In this document: positions 46,949-56,912 of the stretch, one piece after another
How positions within the stretch are numbered: position 1 is the first letter of the stretch
Layout of the letters: each line of letters opens with the position of its first letter
Source: Vibrio ulleungensis
GTDB taxonomy: Bacteria > Pseudomonadota > Gammaproteobacteria > Enterobacterales > Vibrionaceae
Reading direction: 5' to 3'
Length of the DNA stretch: 64,000 nt
Assembly (NCBI RefSeq): GCF_016900875.1
Contig: NZ_JAFEUM010000005.1
Location: forward strand, 186,001 to 250,000
Program-made: the position numbers and the translations under genes
Notes under the pieces: generated by a model
What the model saw: the letters and a program-made list of their open reading frames with translations, nothing else
The model's database searches: none
Told to the model about the DNA's origin: nothing

Positions 46949-48304
46949 ATGCCATCAAACTCGCCTGGTTTTTCTACGGAACTGCAAGACTATGATCACA
47001 TTGTAGTGGTTGGGTTGGGCATCACCGGATTATCGGTGGTGGAGCATCTTTGTACCTATGCCAAGCATGCCGACGTTAAGGTTATTGATACCCGTGAAAT
47101 AGCGCCAGGTAGTGAACATCTTGACGACGATATAGAACTCTTCTGCGGTGGTTGGAACACCACCTGGTTGCAGCAAGCCGATCTTGTGATTTGCAGTCCA
47201 GGAATCGCTGTGGCGACCCCTGAAATCGCGACTGTTATAGAGCTAGGTACACCCGTTATCGGTGATATTGAGCTTTTTGCATGGCAGGTAACTAAACCTG
47301 TCATCGCTATAACAGGGTCTAATGGTAAAAGCACCGTAACAGATTTGACGGGAGAGCTTGCCAAAGCTGCCGGCATTAACGTTGGGGTGGGCGGCAATAT
47401 TGGCACGCCAGCGTTGTCATTATTGCAGCAAAATTGTGATCTCTACGTTTTAGAGTTGTCGAGCTTTCAACTTGAAACCACCTATCACCTTGCGCCAAAA
47501 GTCGCGACCTTTTTGAACTTGTCTGAAGATCATATGGATCGCTATGAGGGTATGGAAGATTACCGACAAGCGAAGTTGCGAATATTCGAGCATGCCGAGC
47601 AAGCGCTGGTCAATGGTGACGAACCTGAGACTGCGCCAGTCCCTTCACACTCCTTAAAGCTGCATCGTTTTTCGCCTATACACACTTTGGGTGATACTGA
47701 TTACGATATTAAAGTGGTTGATGGCGAAGCCCGTTTTAGGTTGCAACGAAAAACCAGTTTTCTTACGCGACAACTTTCGATTGTTGGCCGACATAATCAA
47801 TCGAATGCGCTGGTGGCGCTGGCTCTTTTGGATCTGGCGGGTATCGATACGACTCAGTGCGAAGGTGCATTGCAGTCCTATACTGGATTAAGCCATCGTT
47901 GCCAAGTCGTCGAGCACCAAAAAGGGGTGCGCTGGGTGAATGATTCAAAAGCAACAAATGTTGCGAGTACACAAGCGGCATTGTCTGGCTTAGAGGTTGA
48001 AGGTAGGTTGTATCTCCTTGTGGGTGGGGACGGTAAAGGGGCTGATTTCACACCACTTAAAGAGCACCTAGCGCAACTAGCGGTGACACTCTGTTGCTTT
48101 GGTCGAGATGGGGATGCATTCATGGAACTGTCTAATGACTGTGTGCGTTTTCAGACGATGGAACAGGCTATTGAGACAATTTCAACCAAATTGACATCAG
48201 GCGATATGGTGATGCTCTCTCCCGCCTGTGCGAGTTTTGATCAATACCCCAATTTTATGCGTCGTGGTGATGCCTTTATCGCCTTGGCCAAACAATACGC
48301 TTAA
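46949..48304 (+). CDS. murD: UDP-N-acetylmuramoylalanine-D-glutamate ligase
   Basis: The 451-residue Mur ligase has the N-terminal Rossmann segment [16 protein letters not shown], the ATP loop [13 protein letters not shown] and the C-terminal [16 protein letters not shown]. It adds D-Glu to UDP-MurNAc-L-Ala. It lies between mraY and ftsW in the standard order, with about 70 bp before ftsW. Confidence 0.98.
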   Translation: MPSNSPGFSTELQDYDHIVVVGLGITGLSVVEHLCTYAKHADVKVIDTREIAPGSEHLDDDIELFCGGWNTTWLQQADLVICSPGIAVATPEIATVIELGTPVIGDIELFAWQVTKPVIAITGSNGKSTVTDLTGELAKAAGINVGVGGNIGTPALSLLQQNCDLYVLELSSFQLETTYHLAPKVATFLNLSEDHMDRYEGMEDYRQAKLRIFEHAEQALVNGDEPETAPVPSHSLKLHRFSPIHTLGDTDYDIKVVDGEARFRLQRKTSFLTRQLSIVGRHNQSNALVALALLDLAGIDTTQCEGALQSYTGLSHRCQVVEHQKGVRWVNDSKATNVASTQAALSGLEVEGRLYLLVGGDGKGADFTPLKEHLAQLAVTLCCFGRDGDAFMELSNDCVRFQTMEQAIETISTKLTSGDMVMLSPACASFDQYPNFMRRGDAFIALAKQYA

Positions 48305-48375
48305 GCTAAAGCATTAAGTAGCCGCTTAAAGACTAGGTTACTCATTGACTCGATTTACCTGCAAGGGATGCATAC

Positions 48376-49602
48376 GTGATTTCAAAATTGTCACAACTTG
48401 GCGCTTCACTGAATCAACCAAAACAGCCGTTGCCTGAGACGCTGTATGATCGTCAGCTGATCTGGATTGCATTGGCGTTGATGGCGTTTGGCTTGATCAT
48501 GGTAACTTCTGCATCCATCCCTGTCAGTTCTCGGCTGACTGATCAACCGTTTCACTTCATGATACGTCATGGCATTTTTTTGGTGTTTTCCGTTGTTATA
48601 TTGGCGACAGTGATCCAAGTGCCTACCCAAGTATGGTTTAAGTACAGTGCCCATTTGCTTGGAATCACGTTTGTATTGCTGGTGGTGGTCCTCTTTGGTG
48701 GGAAGTCCGTCAATGGTGCGTCTCGATGGATACCGTTGGGCTTTTTTAACTTTCAGCCAGCAGAACTGGCTAAGCTATCGCTATTCACCTTTATGTCTAG
48801 CTATATGGTGCGTAAGCAAGATGAGGTGAGAGAGAGTTTTTTTGGTGGATTCTTTAAACCCTTTATTGTGTTTAGCGCATTAGCGGTTTTGCTACTGCGA
48901 CAACCAGACTTAGGTACCGTCATTGTAATGCTCGTGACCTTGTTTGGTATGTTGTTTATCGGCGGAGCAAAACTGTGGCAGTTTTTGGCGTTGATGGTCG
49001 CTGGCATTTTCGCAGTTGTATTATTGATCATATTTGAGCCGTATCGGATGCGCCGCGTCACGTCATTTTTAGACCCTTGGGAAGACCCGTTTGGCAGCGG
49101 CTATCAGTTGACCCAGTCGTTAATGGCGTTTGGCCGTGGCGAGTGGTTTGGTCGCGGTTTAGGTAACTCGATACAAAAGTTAGAATATTTGCCGGAAGCC
49201 CATACCGATTTTGTATTTGCTGTGGTCGGTGAAGAGTTAGGGTTCGTGGGCGTGATGCTGATTTTATTGGTGATTTTTGCACTGGTGATCAAAGCGATCA
49301 CCATAGGCAAAAAAGCCTTTGATGCCAGGCAGGATTTCGGTGGGTATCTCGCCTTTGCAATTGGTATTTGGTTTGCGTTTCAGACGCTCGTCAATGTAGG
49401 TGCCGCCGCGGGAATGGTGCCAACGAAAGGGCTTACTTTACCCCTTATCAGTTATGGTGGCTCGAGTTTAAGTATTATGGCGGTAGCGGTAGGTTTACTG
49501 CTGCGCATCGATTTTGAAACAAGATTGGCGGTTGGTAAAGAAGGCTCAGCAGAAGAGCAGACTCAATCCGATCCCGAGCAGTTAGAAGAGCAACATGGCT
49601 AG
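48376..49602 (+). CDS. ftsW: septal peptidoglycan glycosyltransferase FtsW
   Basis: The 408-residue SEDS protein has about ten hydrophobic helices. The catalytic-loop segments [11 protein letters not shown] and [17 protein letters not shown] are present, with [10 protein letters not shown] near the last helices. It polymerises glycan strands from lipid II with FtsI. The C-terminal tail is acidic and overlaps the murG start by 8 bases. The start has a weak ribosome binding site. Confidence 0.97.
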   Translation: MISKLSQLGASLNQPKQPLPETLYDRQLIWIALALMAFGLIMVTSASIPVSSRLTDQPFHFMIRHGIFLVFSVVILATVIQVPTQVWFKYSAHLLGITFVLLVVVLFGGKSVNGASRWIPLGFFNFQPAELAKLSLFTFMSSYMVRKQDEVRESFFGGFFKPFIVFSALAVLLLRQPDLGTVIVMLVTLFGMLFIGGAKLWQFLALMVAGIFAVVLLIIFEPYRMRRVTSFLDPWEDPFGSGYQLTQSLMAFGRGEWFGRGLGNSIQKLEYLPEAHTDFVFAVVGEELGFVGVMLILLVIFALVIKAITIGKKAFDARQDFGGYLAFAIGIWFAFQTLVNVGAAAGMVPTKGLTLPLISYGGSSLSIMAVAVGLLLRIDFETRLAVGKEGSAEEQTQSDPEQLEEQHG

Positions 49603-50668
49603 AAAATTATTAGTAATGGCAGGTGGCACTGGCGGTCACGTGTTTCCAGGATTGGCCGTTGCCAAAGTCCTCCAGCAACAAGGCTGGGAGATCCGTTGGT
49701 TGGGCACAGAAGACCGCATGGAAGCTGAGTTGGTACCAAAACATGGTATCGATATTGATTTTATTAAAGTCAAAGGCTTGCGCGGACAGAGTTTGGCGAA
49801 GTTGGTTAAAGCCCCGTTTCAAATTGTCAGCGCGATTGCACAAGCGCGTAAACACATAAAACGCTTTCAACCCGACGTAGTGCTCGGCATGGGCGGATAT
49901 GTGAGTGGCCCAGGTGGCATTGCTGCACGCGTGTGTGGAATCCCTCTGGTGTTGCATGAGCAAAACGCGGTTGCAGGACTCACCAATGAGTGGCTGGCGA
50001 AAGTTGCTAGCAAAGTCTTCCAGGCTTTCCCTGGTGCGTTTCCCCGCGCCGAGGTCGTTGGTAACCCTGTACGCGAGGACGTATTGGCAATAGAACCACC
50101 ACAACAGAGATTGGCCGGTCGAAGTGGGCCGATACGTGTGTTGGTCATGGGTGGAAGCCAAGGCGCAAGAATATTGAATCACACTTTACCTGAAGTGTTT
50201 GGTCAACTGTTAAAAGACAACCAAGCCAGCGTCGAAGTGCGACATCAGTGTGGCAAAGGCAACACCAAAGAAGTGAGCGGATTGTACCAACAGGCTCAGT
50301 TTGAGCAGGTGGACGTGTCTGATTTTATTGATGATGTTGCTAAGGCGTACAGCTGGGCGGATTTGGTGGTATGTCGAGCAGGCGCACTCACCGTATCTGA
50401 AGTTTGTACAGCGGGGGTCGCCGCGATTTTTATCCCGTTTCAGCATAAAGACAGACAACAAGCGTTAAACGCAGATTATTTGGTGGATGCCAATGCAGCA
50501 CTAATGATAGAACAGCCTCAATTAAGTGTTGAGTCGCTAAAGGATGCGATACAATCTCTAGATAGAGATGCCTTGAATGCAATGGCCATCGCCTCGCGTA
50601 AACGAGCGAAAACCGATGCTGCACAGACCGTTGCCAACGCCATTATCGAATTACAACAAAAATCTTGA
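49595..50668 (+). CDS. murG: UDP-GlcNAc:lipid I N-acetylglucosaminyltransferase
   Basis: The 357-residue GT28 glycosyltransferase starts with the glycine-rich loop [16 protein letters not shown]. It has [11 protein letters not shown], a second G loop [11 protein letters not shown], and the UDP-GlcNAc site [11 protein letters not shown] with PFQHKDRQQ. It makes lipid II at the inner membrane. It overlaps ftsW and is followed closely by murC. Confidence 0.98.
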   Translation: MARKLLVMAGGTGGHVFPGLAVAKVLQQQGWEIRWLGTEDRMEAELVPKHGIDIDFIKVKGLRGQSLAKLVKAPFQIVSAIAQARKHIKRFQPDVVLGMGGYVSGPGGIAARVCGIPLVLHEQNAVAGLTNEWLAKVASKVFQAFPGAFPRAEVVGNPVREDVLAIEPPQQRLAGRSGPIRVLVMGGSQGARILNHTLPEVFGQLLKDNQASVEVRHQCGKGNTKEVSGLYQQAQFEQVDVSDFIDDVAKAYSWADLVVCRAGALTVSEVCTAGVAAIFIPFQHKDRQQALNADYLVDANAALMIEQPQLSVESLKDAIQSLDRDALNAMAIASRKRAKTDAAQTVANAIIELQQKS

Positions 50669-50676
50669 GAACAACT

Positions 50677-52155
50677 ATGCCGATTAACCACAAGCAAGAC
50701 TTAGCGCAAATTCGCGCAATGATCCCAGAAATGCGCCGTGTAAAGACCATCCACTTCATTGGAATTGGTGGCGCAGGCATGAGCGGCATCGCTGAAGTAT
50801 TACTAAATGAAGGCTATACCATTACCGGCTCTGATATTGCCAGCAATCCAACAACCCAACGATTAGAGTCAAAAGGGGCGACGGTATTTATTGGGCATCA
50901 AGCCAGCAATATAGAATCAGCGTCTGTTGTGGTGGTATCTACAGCGATTGACCCAAGTAACCCAGAAGTTATGGAAGCGAAGTCGCGTCGTATACCCGTC
51001 GTACGTCGCGCTGAGATGCTGGCTGAATTGATGCGTTATCGCCACGGCATCGCAGTTGCAGGTACTCACGGTAAAACCACGACCACAGCTTTGGTGACTC
51101 AAATTTATTTTGAAGCGGGCCTCGATCCAACATTTGTAAATGGTGGCTTGGTTAAGAGTGTTGGTACTAATGCACGATTAGGCTCTAGTCGTATTTTGAT
51201 TGCCGAAGCAGATGAAAGTGATGCGTCGTTTTTGCATTTGCAACCGATGGTTTCCATCGTCACCAACATCGAAGCTGACCACATGGACACTTACGGTGGT
51301 GACTTTGAAGTGCTTAAGCAAACCTTTAGAGACTTCTTACATCAGCTGCCTTTCTACGGCCAAGCGATTATGTGCATTGATGATCCCGTGGTTCAAGAAA
51401 TCATTCCATCAATCAGTCGACAAGTAATTACCTATGGCTTTTCCGAAGAAGCCGATGTGCACATTAAAGAGTATCGACAGGTTGGTCAGCAAGGGCACTT
51501 TGTAGTTTCTCGCAAAGATCGCTCAGATCTGTCGATTACACTCAATATCCCTGGCCGTCATAACGCCCTAAATGCCGCTGCTGCCATTGCCGTGGCGACG
51601 GAAGATGATGTTGCGGATGAAGCCATCGCAAAAGCACTTCTTTCGACGGAAGGAACAGGCCGCCGATTTGATCATCTAGGTGAGTTTGATACTGGAAATG
51701 GCGTGGCAATGCTGGTCGATGATTATGGGCATCATCCAAGTGAAGTCGATGTGACGATTGCTGCGGCTCGTTCTGGTTGGCAAGACAAGCGCCTGGTGAT
51801 GATTTTCCAACCGCATCGTTATAGTCGAACCCGCGATCTGTATGACGATTTTGCCAATGTTCTTGATAAAGTGGATGTCCTGCTGATGCTGGATGTTTAT
51901 GCTGCTGGTGAGTCTCCAATTGCGGGAGCTGACGGCCGTTCATTGTGCCGCACAATCCGCTCACGTGGAAAAATCGATCCGATATTCGTCGCCAATAAAA
52001 ATGAGCTTCCTTCAGTTTTGGCTAACGTACTGCAAGATGGAGATTTAGTTCTGACACAAGGTGCGGGCGATGTGGGTAAAGTGGCAAAAGAGTTAGCCTC
52101 TTTAGAGCTAAACATTGGAAAAATGCAGAAAACTTCTTCAAACGAAGGTAAATAG
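50677..52155 (+). CDS. murC: UDP-N-acetylmuramate-L-alanine ligase
   Basis: The product is 492 residues from ATG 50677 ([14 protein letters not shown]); a TTG four codons earlier is possible. It has the Rossmann loop [16 protein letters not shown], the ATP loop [13 protein letters not shown] and the C-terminal [10 protein letters not shown] and [12 protein letters not shown]. It adds L-Ala, the first step of the stem peptide. The gap to ftsQ carries an inverted repeat. Confidence 0.97.
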   Translation: MPINHKQDLAQIRAMIPEMRRVKTIHFIGIGGAGMSGIAEVLLNEGYTITGSDIASNPTTQRLESKGATVFIGHQASNIESASVVVVSTAIDPSNPEVMEAKSRRIPVVRRAEMLAELMRYRHGIAVAGTHGKTTTTALVTQIYFEAGLDPTFVNGGLVKSVGTNARLGSSRILIAEADESDASFLHLQPMVSIVTNIEADHMDTYGGDFEVLKQTFRDFLHQLPFYGQAIMCIDDPVVQEIIPSISRQVITYGFSEEADVHIKEYRQVGQQGHFVVSRKDRSDLSITLNIPGRHNALNAAAAIAVATEDDVADEAIAKALLSTEGTGRRFDHLGEFDTGNGVAMLVDDYGHHPSEVDVTIAAARSGWQDKRLVMIFQPHRYSRTRDLYDDFANVLDKVDVLLMLDVYAAGESPIAGADGRSLCRTIRSRGKIDPIFVANKNELPSVLANVLQDGDLVLTQGAGDVGKVAKELASLELNIGKMQKTSSNEGK

Positions 52156-52172
52156 CACTGCTTTGTTCTCAA

Positions 52173-52213
52173 ATACGGTTTTCAGCGCTGGATTCGAGCA
52201 AAGAAAACCGTAT
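52173..52213 (+). promoter_or_regulatory. inverted repeat with TATAAT box before ftsQ
   Basis: ATACGGTTTTC (52173-52183) and GAAAACCGTAT (52203-52213) are perfect 11-bp arms around a 19-nt spacer. The right arm runs into TATAAT (52211-52216). No good -35 was found at 16-18 bp. It may be an internal ftsQAZ promoter with an operator, or an mRNA hairpin. Confidence 0.55.
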
Positions 52214-52239
52214 AATTTGGACGGCGTTTTGTAAACTCA

Positions 52240-53085
52240 ATGCGCTTCTGCAAAGCAAAAGGGAATAGAGACTTGCAGATAACGGTAGAACAATTGGACG
52301 CTACGGACATAGACGACAGCAACTACGAACAACAGCAGGCCTTGCCAAGAATTAAACATTCGCTGTTTGACGGGTTGTTTTTATTGATCGTGGTAGTTCT
52401 GATTGGTGGATTGCTATACAAAACAATCACTTGGATGAGTGATGAGCGTAGCATGCCGTTGTCGAACTTTATATTGCAAGGAGACTTGGCTTATATTACC
52501 GAGCAAGATGTTCATCATCAGCTTGTACAAATAGCGCCAATGGGCACCTTCATGACCCAAGATGTGAATCAGTTGCAACGAGCCGTTGAGTCGCTGGAGT
52601 GGGTGAATAGAGCGTCGATTCGTAAACAGTGGCCTGATACCATAAAAATTTACGCGGTAGAGCACAGAGCTGCGGCAATTTGGAATGGTATTTCCATGTT
52701 GAATCAAGCCGGTGTGGTTTTTCATGCTGACGCAAGTCGATTGGATACCCCCAATATTGCAAAACTCTATGGTCCAGACGAGAAAAATCTTCTTGTTCTT
52801 GAGACATATAGAGAGTTACAGCCCAAGTTTGAAGAACTTGGTATGCGAATTGATTCATTAGTGCTTAATGATCGTTTAGCATGGCAGATAATTTTGGAAA
52901 ATGGCATTCGGTTAGAACTTGGAACCGAGGCATTAGAAGAGCGATTACAGCGGTTTATCTCCCTTTACAAAAAAATGGGTGAAAAGACCGAACAGATCAG
53001 TTACATCGATTTAAGATATGATACCGGCGCTGCAGTAGGTTGGATGCCAGAGCAAGACGCCATCGAAGAGAGTGACAATGACTAA
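52240..53085 (+). CDS. ftsQ: cell division protein FtsQ
   Basis: The product is 281 residues from ATG 52240. A TTG at 52273 preceded by AGGGA is an alternative that would remove the odd MRFCKAKGNRD lead. There is a short cytoplasmic part and a TM helix (about 46-63, LFLLIVVVLIGGLLYK). The periplasmic POTRA domain (LSNFILQGDLAYITEQDV) and beta domain follow. It forms FtsQLB with FtsL. It overlaps ftsA by 8 bases. Confidence 0.95.
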   Translation: MRFCKAKGNRDLQITVEQLDATDIDDSNYEQQQALPRIKHSLFDGLFLLIVVVLIGGLLYKTITWMSDERSMPLSNFILQGDLAYITEQDVHHQLVQIAPMGTFMTQDVNQLQRAVESLEWVNRASIRKQWPDTIKIYAVEHRAAAIWNGISMLNQAGVVFHADASRLDTPNIAKLYGPDEKNLLVLETYRELQPKFEELGMRIDSLVLNDRLAWQIILENGIRLELGTEALEERLQRFISLYKKMGEKTEQISYIDLRYDTGAAVGWMPEQDAIEESDND

Positions 53086-54340
53086 ACATACGGATGATGA
53101 CCTAGTAGTCGGTCTTGATATCGGTACCTCGAGTGTGACGGCCATTGTCGGTGAAATGCTTCCCGATGGACAAATCAATGTGATTGGTGTGGGCACAAGC
53201 CCAGCTCGAGGAATGGATAAAGGTGGTGTAAACGATCTTGAAGCGGTCACCAAATCGGTGCAACGCGCGATAGACGAAGCGGCATTAATGGCCGATTGCA
53301 CCATTAGTAAAGTGTTTTTGTCGATCTCAGGACAGCACATTACTAGCCGTATCGAAAAAGGTATGGGGACCATTTCTGACGAAGAAGTGGCACAAGAAGA
53401 CATTGAACGTGTTATACACACGGCTAAGTCGATAAAAATTGGTGATGAGGAGCGCATATTGCATGTGATCCCACAAGAGTTCACTATCGACTATCAGGCG
53501 GGCATTAAAAATCCAGTCGGACTCTCCGGAGTGAGAATGGAAGTGAGCGTTCATATGATTTCGTGTCATAGCGATATGGCCCGAAATATAGAAAAAGCCG
53601 TTCATCGGTGCAACCTGGAGGTTGGGCAAGTTGTCTACTCGGGATTAGCAGCCAGTGAGGCGGTCATTACAGACGACGAGAAAGAGCTCGGTGTGTGTGT
53701 GGTGGATGTGGGTGCAGGTACAATGGATGTTTCCATTTGGACGGGTGGCGCACTGAGACACACAGAGGTATTAGCCTATGCAGGCAATGCTGTAACCAGT
53801 GATATCGCGTTTGCGTTTGGCACACCATTGAGTGATGCTGAACAAATTAAAGTGAAATTTGGCTGTGCATTGAGTGAGTTGGTCAGTAAAGACGACACAG
53901 TGAATGTACCTAGCGTGGGTGGCCGTCCTTCAAGAAGTTTGCAACGCCAAACTTTGTCGGAAGTGATAGAACCTCGCTATACAGAATTATTGGGTTTGAT
54001 TAACCAAACTATTGAATCTGAGCAAGAAAAAATGCGTCAAGCGGGAGTCAAACACCAATTGGCAGCAGGCATTGTCTTAACCGGAGGTGCCGCTCAAATT
54101 CAAGGCTTGGTCGAGTGCGCAGAGCGCGTATTTGGTAATCAGGTCCGAGTCGGTCGTCCAATTGAAGTAAAGGGTTTGACCGACTACGTAAAAGCGCCGT
54201 ATATGTCTACGGCCATCGGATTATTGCACTATGCTAGAGATAATCAGTTTGTTGAAGAAAGCGACTATACAGAGCCTAAATCTTCTTCATTGTCGGATAT
54301 GTTCGGCAAAGTGCGAAAATGGATACAAAAAGAGTTTTAA
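53078..54340 (+). CDS. ftsA: cell division protein FtsA
   Basis: The product is 420 residues from ATG 53078 (MTKHTDDDLVVGLDIGTSSV); a GTG two codons earlier is less likely. It is an actin-like ATPase with phosphate loops GLDIGTSSVTAI and VVDVGAGTMDVSIW, and it ends in the amphipathic membrane-targeting helix MFGKVRKWIQKEF. It tethers FtsZ to the membrane. It precedes ftsZ by about 30 bp. Confidence 0.98.
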   Translation: MTKHTDDDLVVGLDIGTSSVTAIVGEMLPDGQINVIGVGTSPARGMDKGGVNDLEAVTKSVQRAIDEAALMADCTISKVFLSISGQHITSRIEKGMGTISDEEVAQEDIERVIHTAKSIKIGDEERILHVIPQEFTIDYQAGIKNPVGLSGVRMEVSVHMISCHSDMARNIEKAVHRCNLEVGQVVYSGLAASEAVITDDEKELGVCVVDVGAGTMDVSIWTGGALRHTEVLAYAGNAVTSDIAFAFGTPLSDAEQIKVKFGCALSELVSKDDTVNVPSVGGRPSRSLQRQTLSEVIEPRYTELLGLINQTIESEQEKMRQAGVKHQLAAGIVLTGGAAQIQGLVECAERVFGNQVRVGRPIEVKGLTDYVKAPYMSTAIGLLHYARDNQFVEESDYTEPKSSSLSDMFGKVRKWIQKEF

Positions 54341-54369
54341 CCTGAACAACAGGGATACGGAGAAAACAG

Positions 54370-55599
54370 ATGTTTGAACCGATGATGGAAATGTCAGACG
54401 ATGCAGTAATTAAAGTCGTTGGTGTAGGTGGCGGCGGCGGTAACGCCGTAGAACACATGGTGCGCGAGTCCATCGAAGGCGTGGAGTTCATTACCATAAA
54501 CACCGATGCACAAGCTTTGCGCAAATCCAGCGTTAACGAAGTGATCCAGATTGGTAGTGATATCACTAAAGGTCTTGGCGCGGGCGCAAACCCACAAGTA
54601 GGCCGTGATTCTGCTCTCGAAGATCGTGAAAAGATTAAAGATATGCTTGATGGCGCCGATATGGTATTTGTTGCCGCAGGTATGGGTGGTGGTACCGGAA
54701 CTGGTGCAGCCCCTGTGATTGCTGAAATTGCAAAAGAGCTCGATGTGTTGACGGTAGCCGTTGTCACCAAGCCTTTTGGATTTGAAGGCAAAAAACGCAT
54801 GGCGTTTGCTGAGCAAGGCATTACAGAGCTGTCAAAACATGTGGACTCGTTAATTACGATTCCTAACGAAAAGCTACTAAAAGTGTATGGCCGAAATGTC
54901 ACGCTATTAGAAGCATTCGGATATGCCAACGATGTATTGAAAGACGCTGTTCAAGGTATTGCTGAGCTGATCACCCGCCCAGGTATGATCAACGTCGACT
55001 TCGCGGATGTTCGCACCGTGATGTCGGAGATGGGTCAAGCAATGATGGGTAGTGGTGTTGCTAAAGGTGAAGAACGTGCAGAAGAAGCCGCAGAAGCTGC
55101 TATTTCTCACTCTCTACTGGAAGATATCGATTTGGCAGGAGCGCGTGGCGTTCTAGTCAACATTACTGCTGGTATGGACATGCGTCTAGACGAGTTTGAA
55201 GTGGTCGGTAACACCGTAAAAGCCTTTGCATCAGATAATGCTACAGTCGTGATTGGTACGTCACTAGACCCTGACATGACTGACGAGTTCCGAGTCACAG
55301 TTGTTGCAACGGGTATCGGTAACGAGAAGAAACCTGAAATCTCGCTGGTACACGGTGTGAAGCAAAAAGCGGTAGCTCCACAATCTGTTGAGCAAGAGCC
55401 TGTGAAGGCTGAGCCTGTTGTAAAACGCGCTCAACCAGTACAACCTAAAGCGCCAGAAGCGGAAGCTAAAGTTGCACCATCACAAGCGCCAGCCTCAAAA
55501 GCAGCGTCTACTGGTGGACAGAGCACAGCGCCACAAACTGAGCGTGATGAGTCTGCGTACTTGGATATTCCGGCGTTTTTACGTCGTCAGGCAGACTAG
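54370..55599 (+). CDS. ftsZ: cell division GTPase FtsZ
   Basis: The 409-residue tubulin homologue has VGVGGGGGNAVEHM, the signature GMGGGTGTGAAPVIAE near residue 105, and the T7 catalytic loop NVDFADVRTVM. A Pro/Ala/Lys-rich linker (about residues 320-395), somewhat longer than in E. coli, leads to the tail YLDIPAFLRRQAD, which FtsA and ZapD bind. It polymerises the Z-ring. Confidence 0.99.
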   Translation: MFEPMMEMSDDAVIKVVGVGGGGGNAVEHMVRESIEGVEFITINTDAQALRKSSVNEVIQIGSDITKGLGAGANPQVGRDSALEDREKIKDMLDGADMVFVAAGMGGGTGTGAAPVIAEIAKELDVLTVAVVTKPFGFEGKKRMAFAEQGITELSKHVDSLITIPNEKLLKVYGRNVTLLEAFGYANDVLKDAVQGIAELITRPGMINVDFADVRTVMSEMGQAMMGSGVAKGEERAEEAAEAAISHSLLEDIDLAGARGVLVNITAGMDMRLDEFEVVGNTVKAFASDNATVVIGTSLDPDMTDEFRVTVVATGIGNEKKPEISLVHGVKQKAVAPQSVEQEPVKAEPVVKRAQPVQPKAPEAEAKVAPSQAPASKAASTGGQSTAPQTERDESAYLDIPAFLRRQAD

Positions 55600-55617
55600 A
55601 CTGAATTTGCACAAACT

Positions 55618-55645
55618 TTGACATCTGTCAAAAAAGTGATAGGAT
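55618..55645 (+). promoter_or_regulatory. lpxC promoter with embedded palindrome
   Basis: TTGACA (55618-55623), a 16-bp spacer and TAGGAT (55640-55645) lie before lpxC. The -35 box is part of the palindrome TTTGACATCTGTCAAA (55617-55632), a possible operator. Confidence 0.6.
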
Positions 55646-55699
55646 GTGCGGCCAATTAGCAAGTTCGACGGATATTCATCGTCGGATGGAGGTAAATAG

Positions 55700-56617
55700 A
55701 TGATTAAGCAACGTACAATTAAAGAGATTGTGAAAACAATCGGAGTGGGTCTTCACTCCGGTCGTAAAGTCACGCTTACTTTGCGTCCAGCTGCCGCGAA
55801 TACCGGTATCATCTATCGCCGCACGGATCTTAATCCACCCGTGGATTTTCCTTCAGACGCAAACTCAGTTCGTGACACTATGCTGTGTACCGCATTGGTC
55901 AATGACGAAGGCGTTCGTATTTCGACGGTAGAGCACCTAAACGCAGCGTTAGCTGGTATGGGTATCGATAATATCGTTATTGAAGTCGACGCACCTGAAA
56001 TTCCTATTATGGATGGTAGTGCGAGTCCTTTCGTTTATCTGTTGCAATCGGCAGGTGTTGAAACACTCAACGCACCAAAGCGTTTTATTCGTATCAAAAA
56101 GCCCGTTCGTATAGAAGACGGCGATAAGTGGGCAGAGCTTGTCCCTTACGACGGCTTCCGTATGGATTTCGAGATTGAATTCGATCACCCAGCGATTGAT
56201 ATGGACGAGCAGCACATGTTGTTCGACTTCTCTTCAGCTGGGTTTGTGAAAGAAATCTCTCGCGCTCGTACCTTTGGGTTTATGCGCGACATCGAATACT
56301 TGCAGTCTCAAAACCTATGTCTAGGCGGAAGTTTTGACTGTGCAATCGTACTCGACGAATACCGAATTCTTAATGAAGAAGGTTTGCGTTTTGATAACGA
56401 GTTTGTCACTCACAAAGTACTCGATGCTATTGGTGATTTGTACATGTGTGGACACCCTATCGTCGGTGAGCTTCGTGCATTCAAATCTGGCCACGGTTTA
56501 AACAACCAACTTTTACGAGCAGTTCTTGCTGATCAAGAAGCTTGGGAGTGGGTGAGTTACGAAGAAGAAGTCGGCTCTCCGGTCGCCTTTGCAGAACCCA
56601 ATATGGTTCTAGCGTAA
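55700..56617 (+). CDS. lpxC: UDP-3-O-acyl-N-acetylglucosamine deacetylase
   Basis: The 305-residue LpxC has the zinc ligands in [10 protein letters not shown] and [12 protein letters not shown], and the opening [21 protein letters not shown]. It performs the committed step of lipid A synthesis. GGAGG precedes the ATG. The regulated C terminus (EPNMVLA) resembles the FtsH-recognised tail of E. coli LpxC only loosely. Confidence 0.98.
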   Translation: MIKQRTIKEIVKTIGVGLHSGRKVTLTLRPAAANTGIIYRRTDLNPPVDFPSDANSVRDTMLCTALVNDEGVRISTVEHLNAALAGMGIDNIVIEVDAPEIPIMDGSASPFVYLLQSAGVETLNAPKRFIRIKKPVRIEDGDKWAELVPYDGFRMDFEIEFDHPAIDMDEQHMLFDFSSAGFVKEISRARTFGFMRDIEYLQSQNLCLGGSFDCAIVLDEYRILNEEGLRFDNEFVTHKVLDAIGDLYMCGHPIVGELRAFKSGHGLNNQLLRAVLADQEAWEWVSYEEEVGSPVAFAEPNMVLA

Positions 56618-56641
56618 GCCAAACAGCCAATGAGTATTAAG

Positions 56642-56670
56642 AACCGAGTTAGAAATAACTCGGTTTTTTT
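56642..56670 (+). terminator. lpxC terminator
   Basis: AACCGAGTTA-GAAA-TAACTCGGTT is a perfect 10-bp stem with a GNRA loop and a T run, closing the dcw cluster. Confidence 0.95.
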
Positions 56671-56708
56671 CTGTTTGAGAGTTGAGATATTGCTCGCAAA
56701 TTCAGCAT

Positions 56709-56807
56709 ATGCACATCAAAACAAAATCTTCATCAAACAAACCGCAATCAAGTTGGTTTGGCCGCGGGTTTTTCCCTACACTGTTTGCCATAATTGAATT
56801 TCGATGA
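56709..56807 (+). CDS. possible 32-residue reading frame upstream of secA
   Basis: ATG 56709 opens 32 codons containing KTKSSSNKPQSSWFGRGFFP then a short hydrophobic TLFAII. In E. coli the gene between lpxC and secA is secM, whose N terminus has FGKRYFWPHLLLGM; the FG-basic-aromatic-FP pattern is similar. The ribosome binding site is poor and the frame stops before any arrest motif. It could be a decayed secM-like gene, a leader peptide or chance. Confidence 0.3.
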   Translation: MHIKTKSSSNKPQSSWFGRGFFPTLFAIIEFR

Positions 56808-56867
56808 AAGCTTGAAATTACTAGAGTTAAACTCCATATATCAAGCAGAGCATTTTTAGGATACAGC

Positions 56868-56898
56868 CCAGTACAGGGATAGACCTCTAGGTCACTGG
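56868..56898 (+). promoter_or_regulatory. hairpin just upstream of the secA start
   Basis: CCAGT pairs with ACTGG and, inside it, GACCT pairs with AGGTC, with a left-side bulge. It ends 14 nt before the secA ATG and could influence access to the weak AGAGAA ribosome binding site. Confidence 0.45.
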
Positions 56899-56912
56899 AT
56901 AGAGAATAGATA

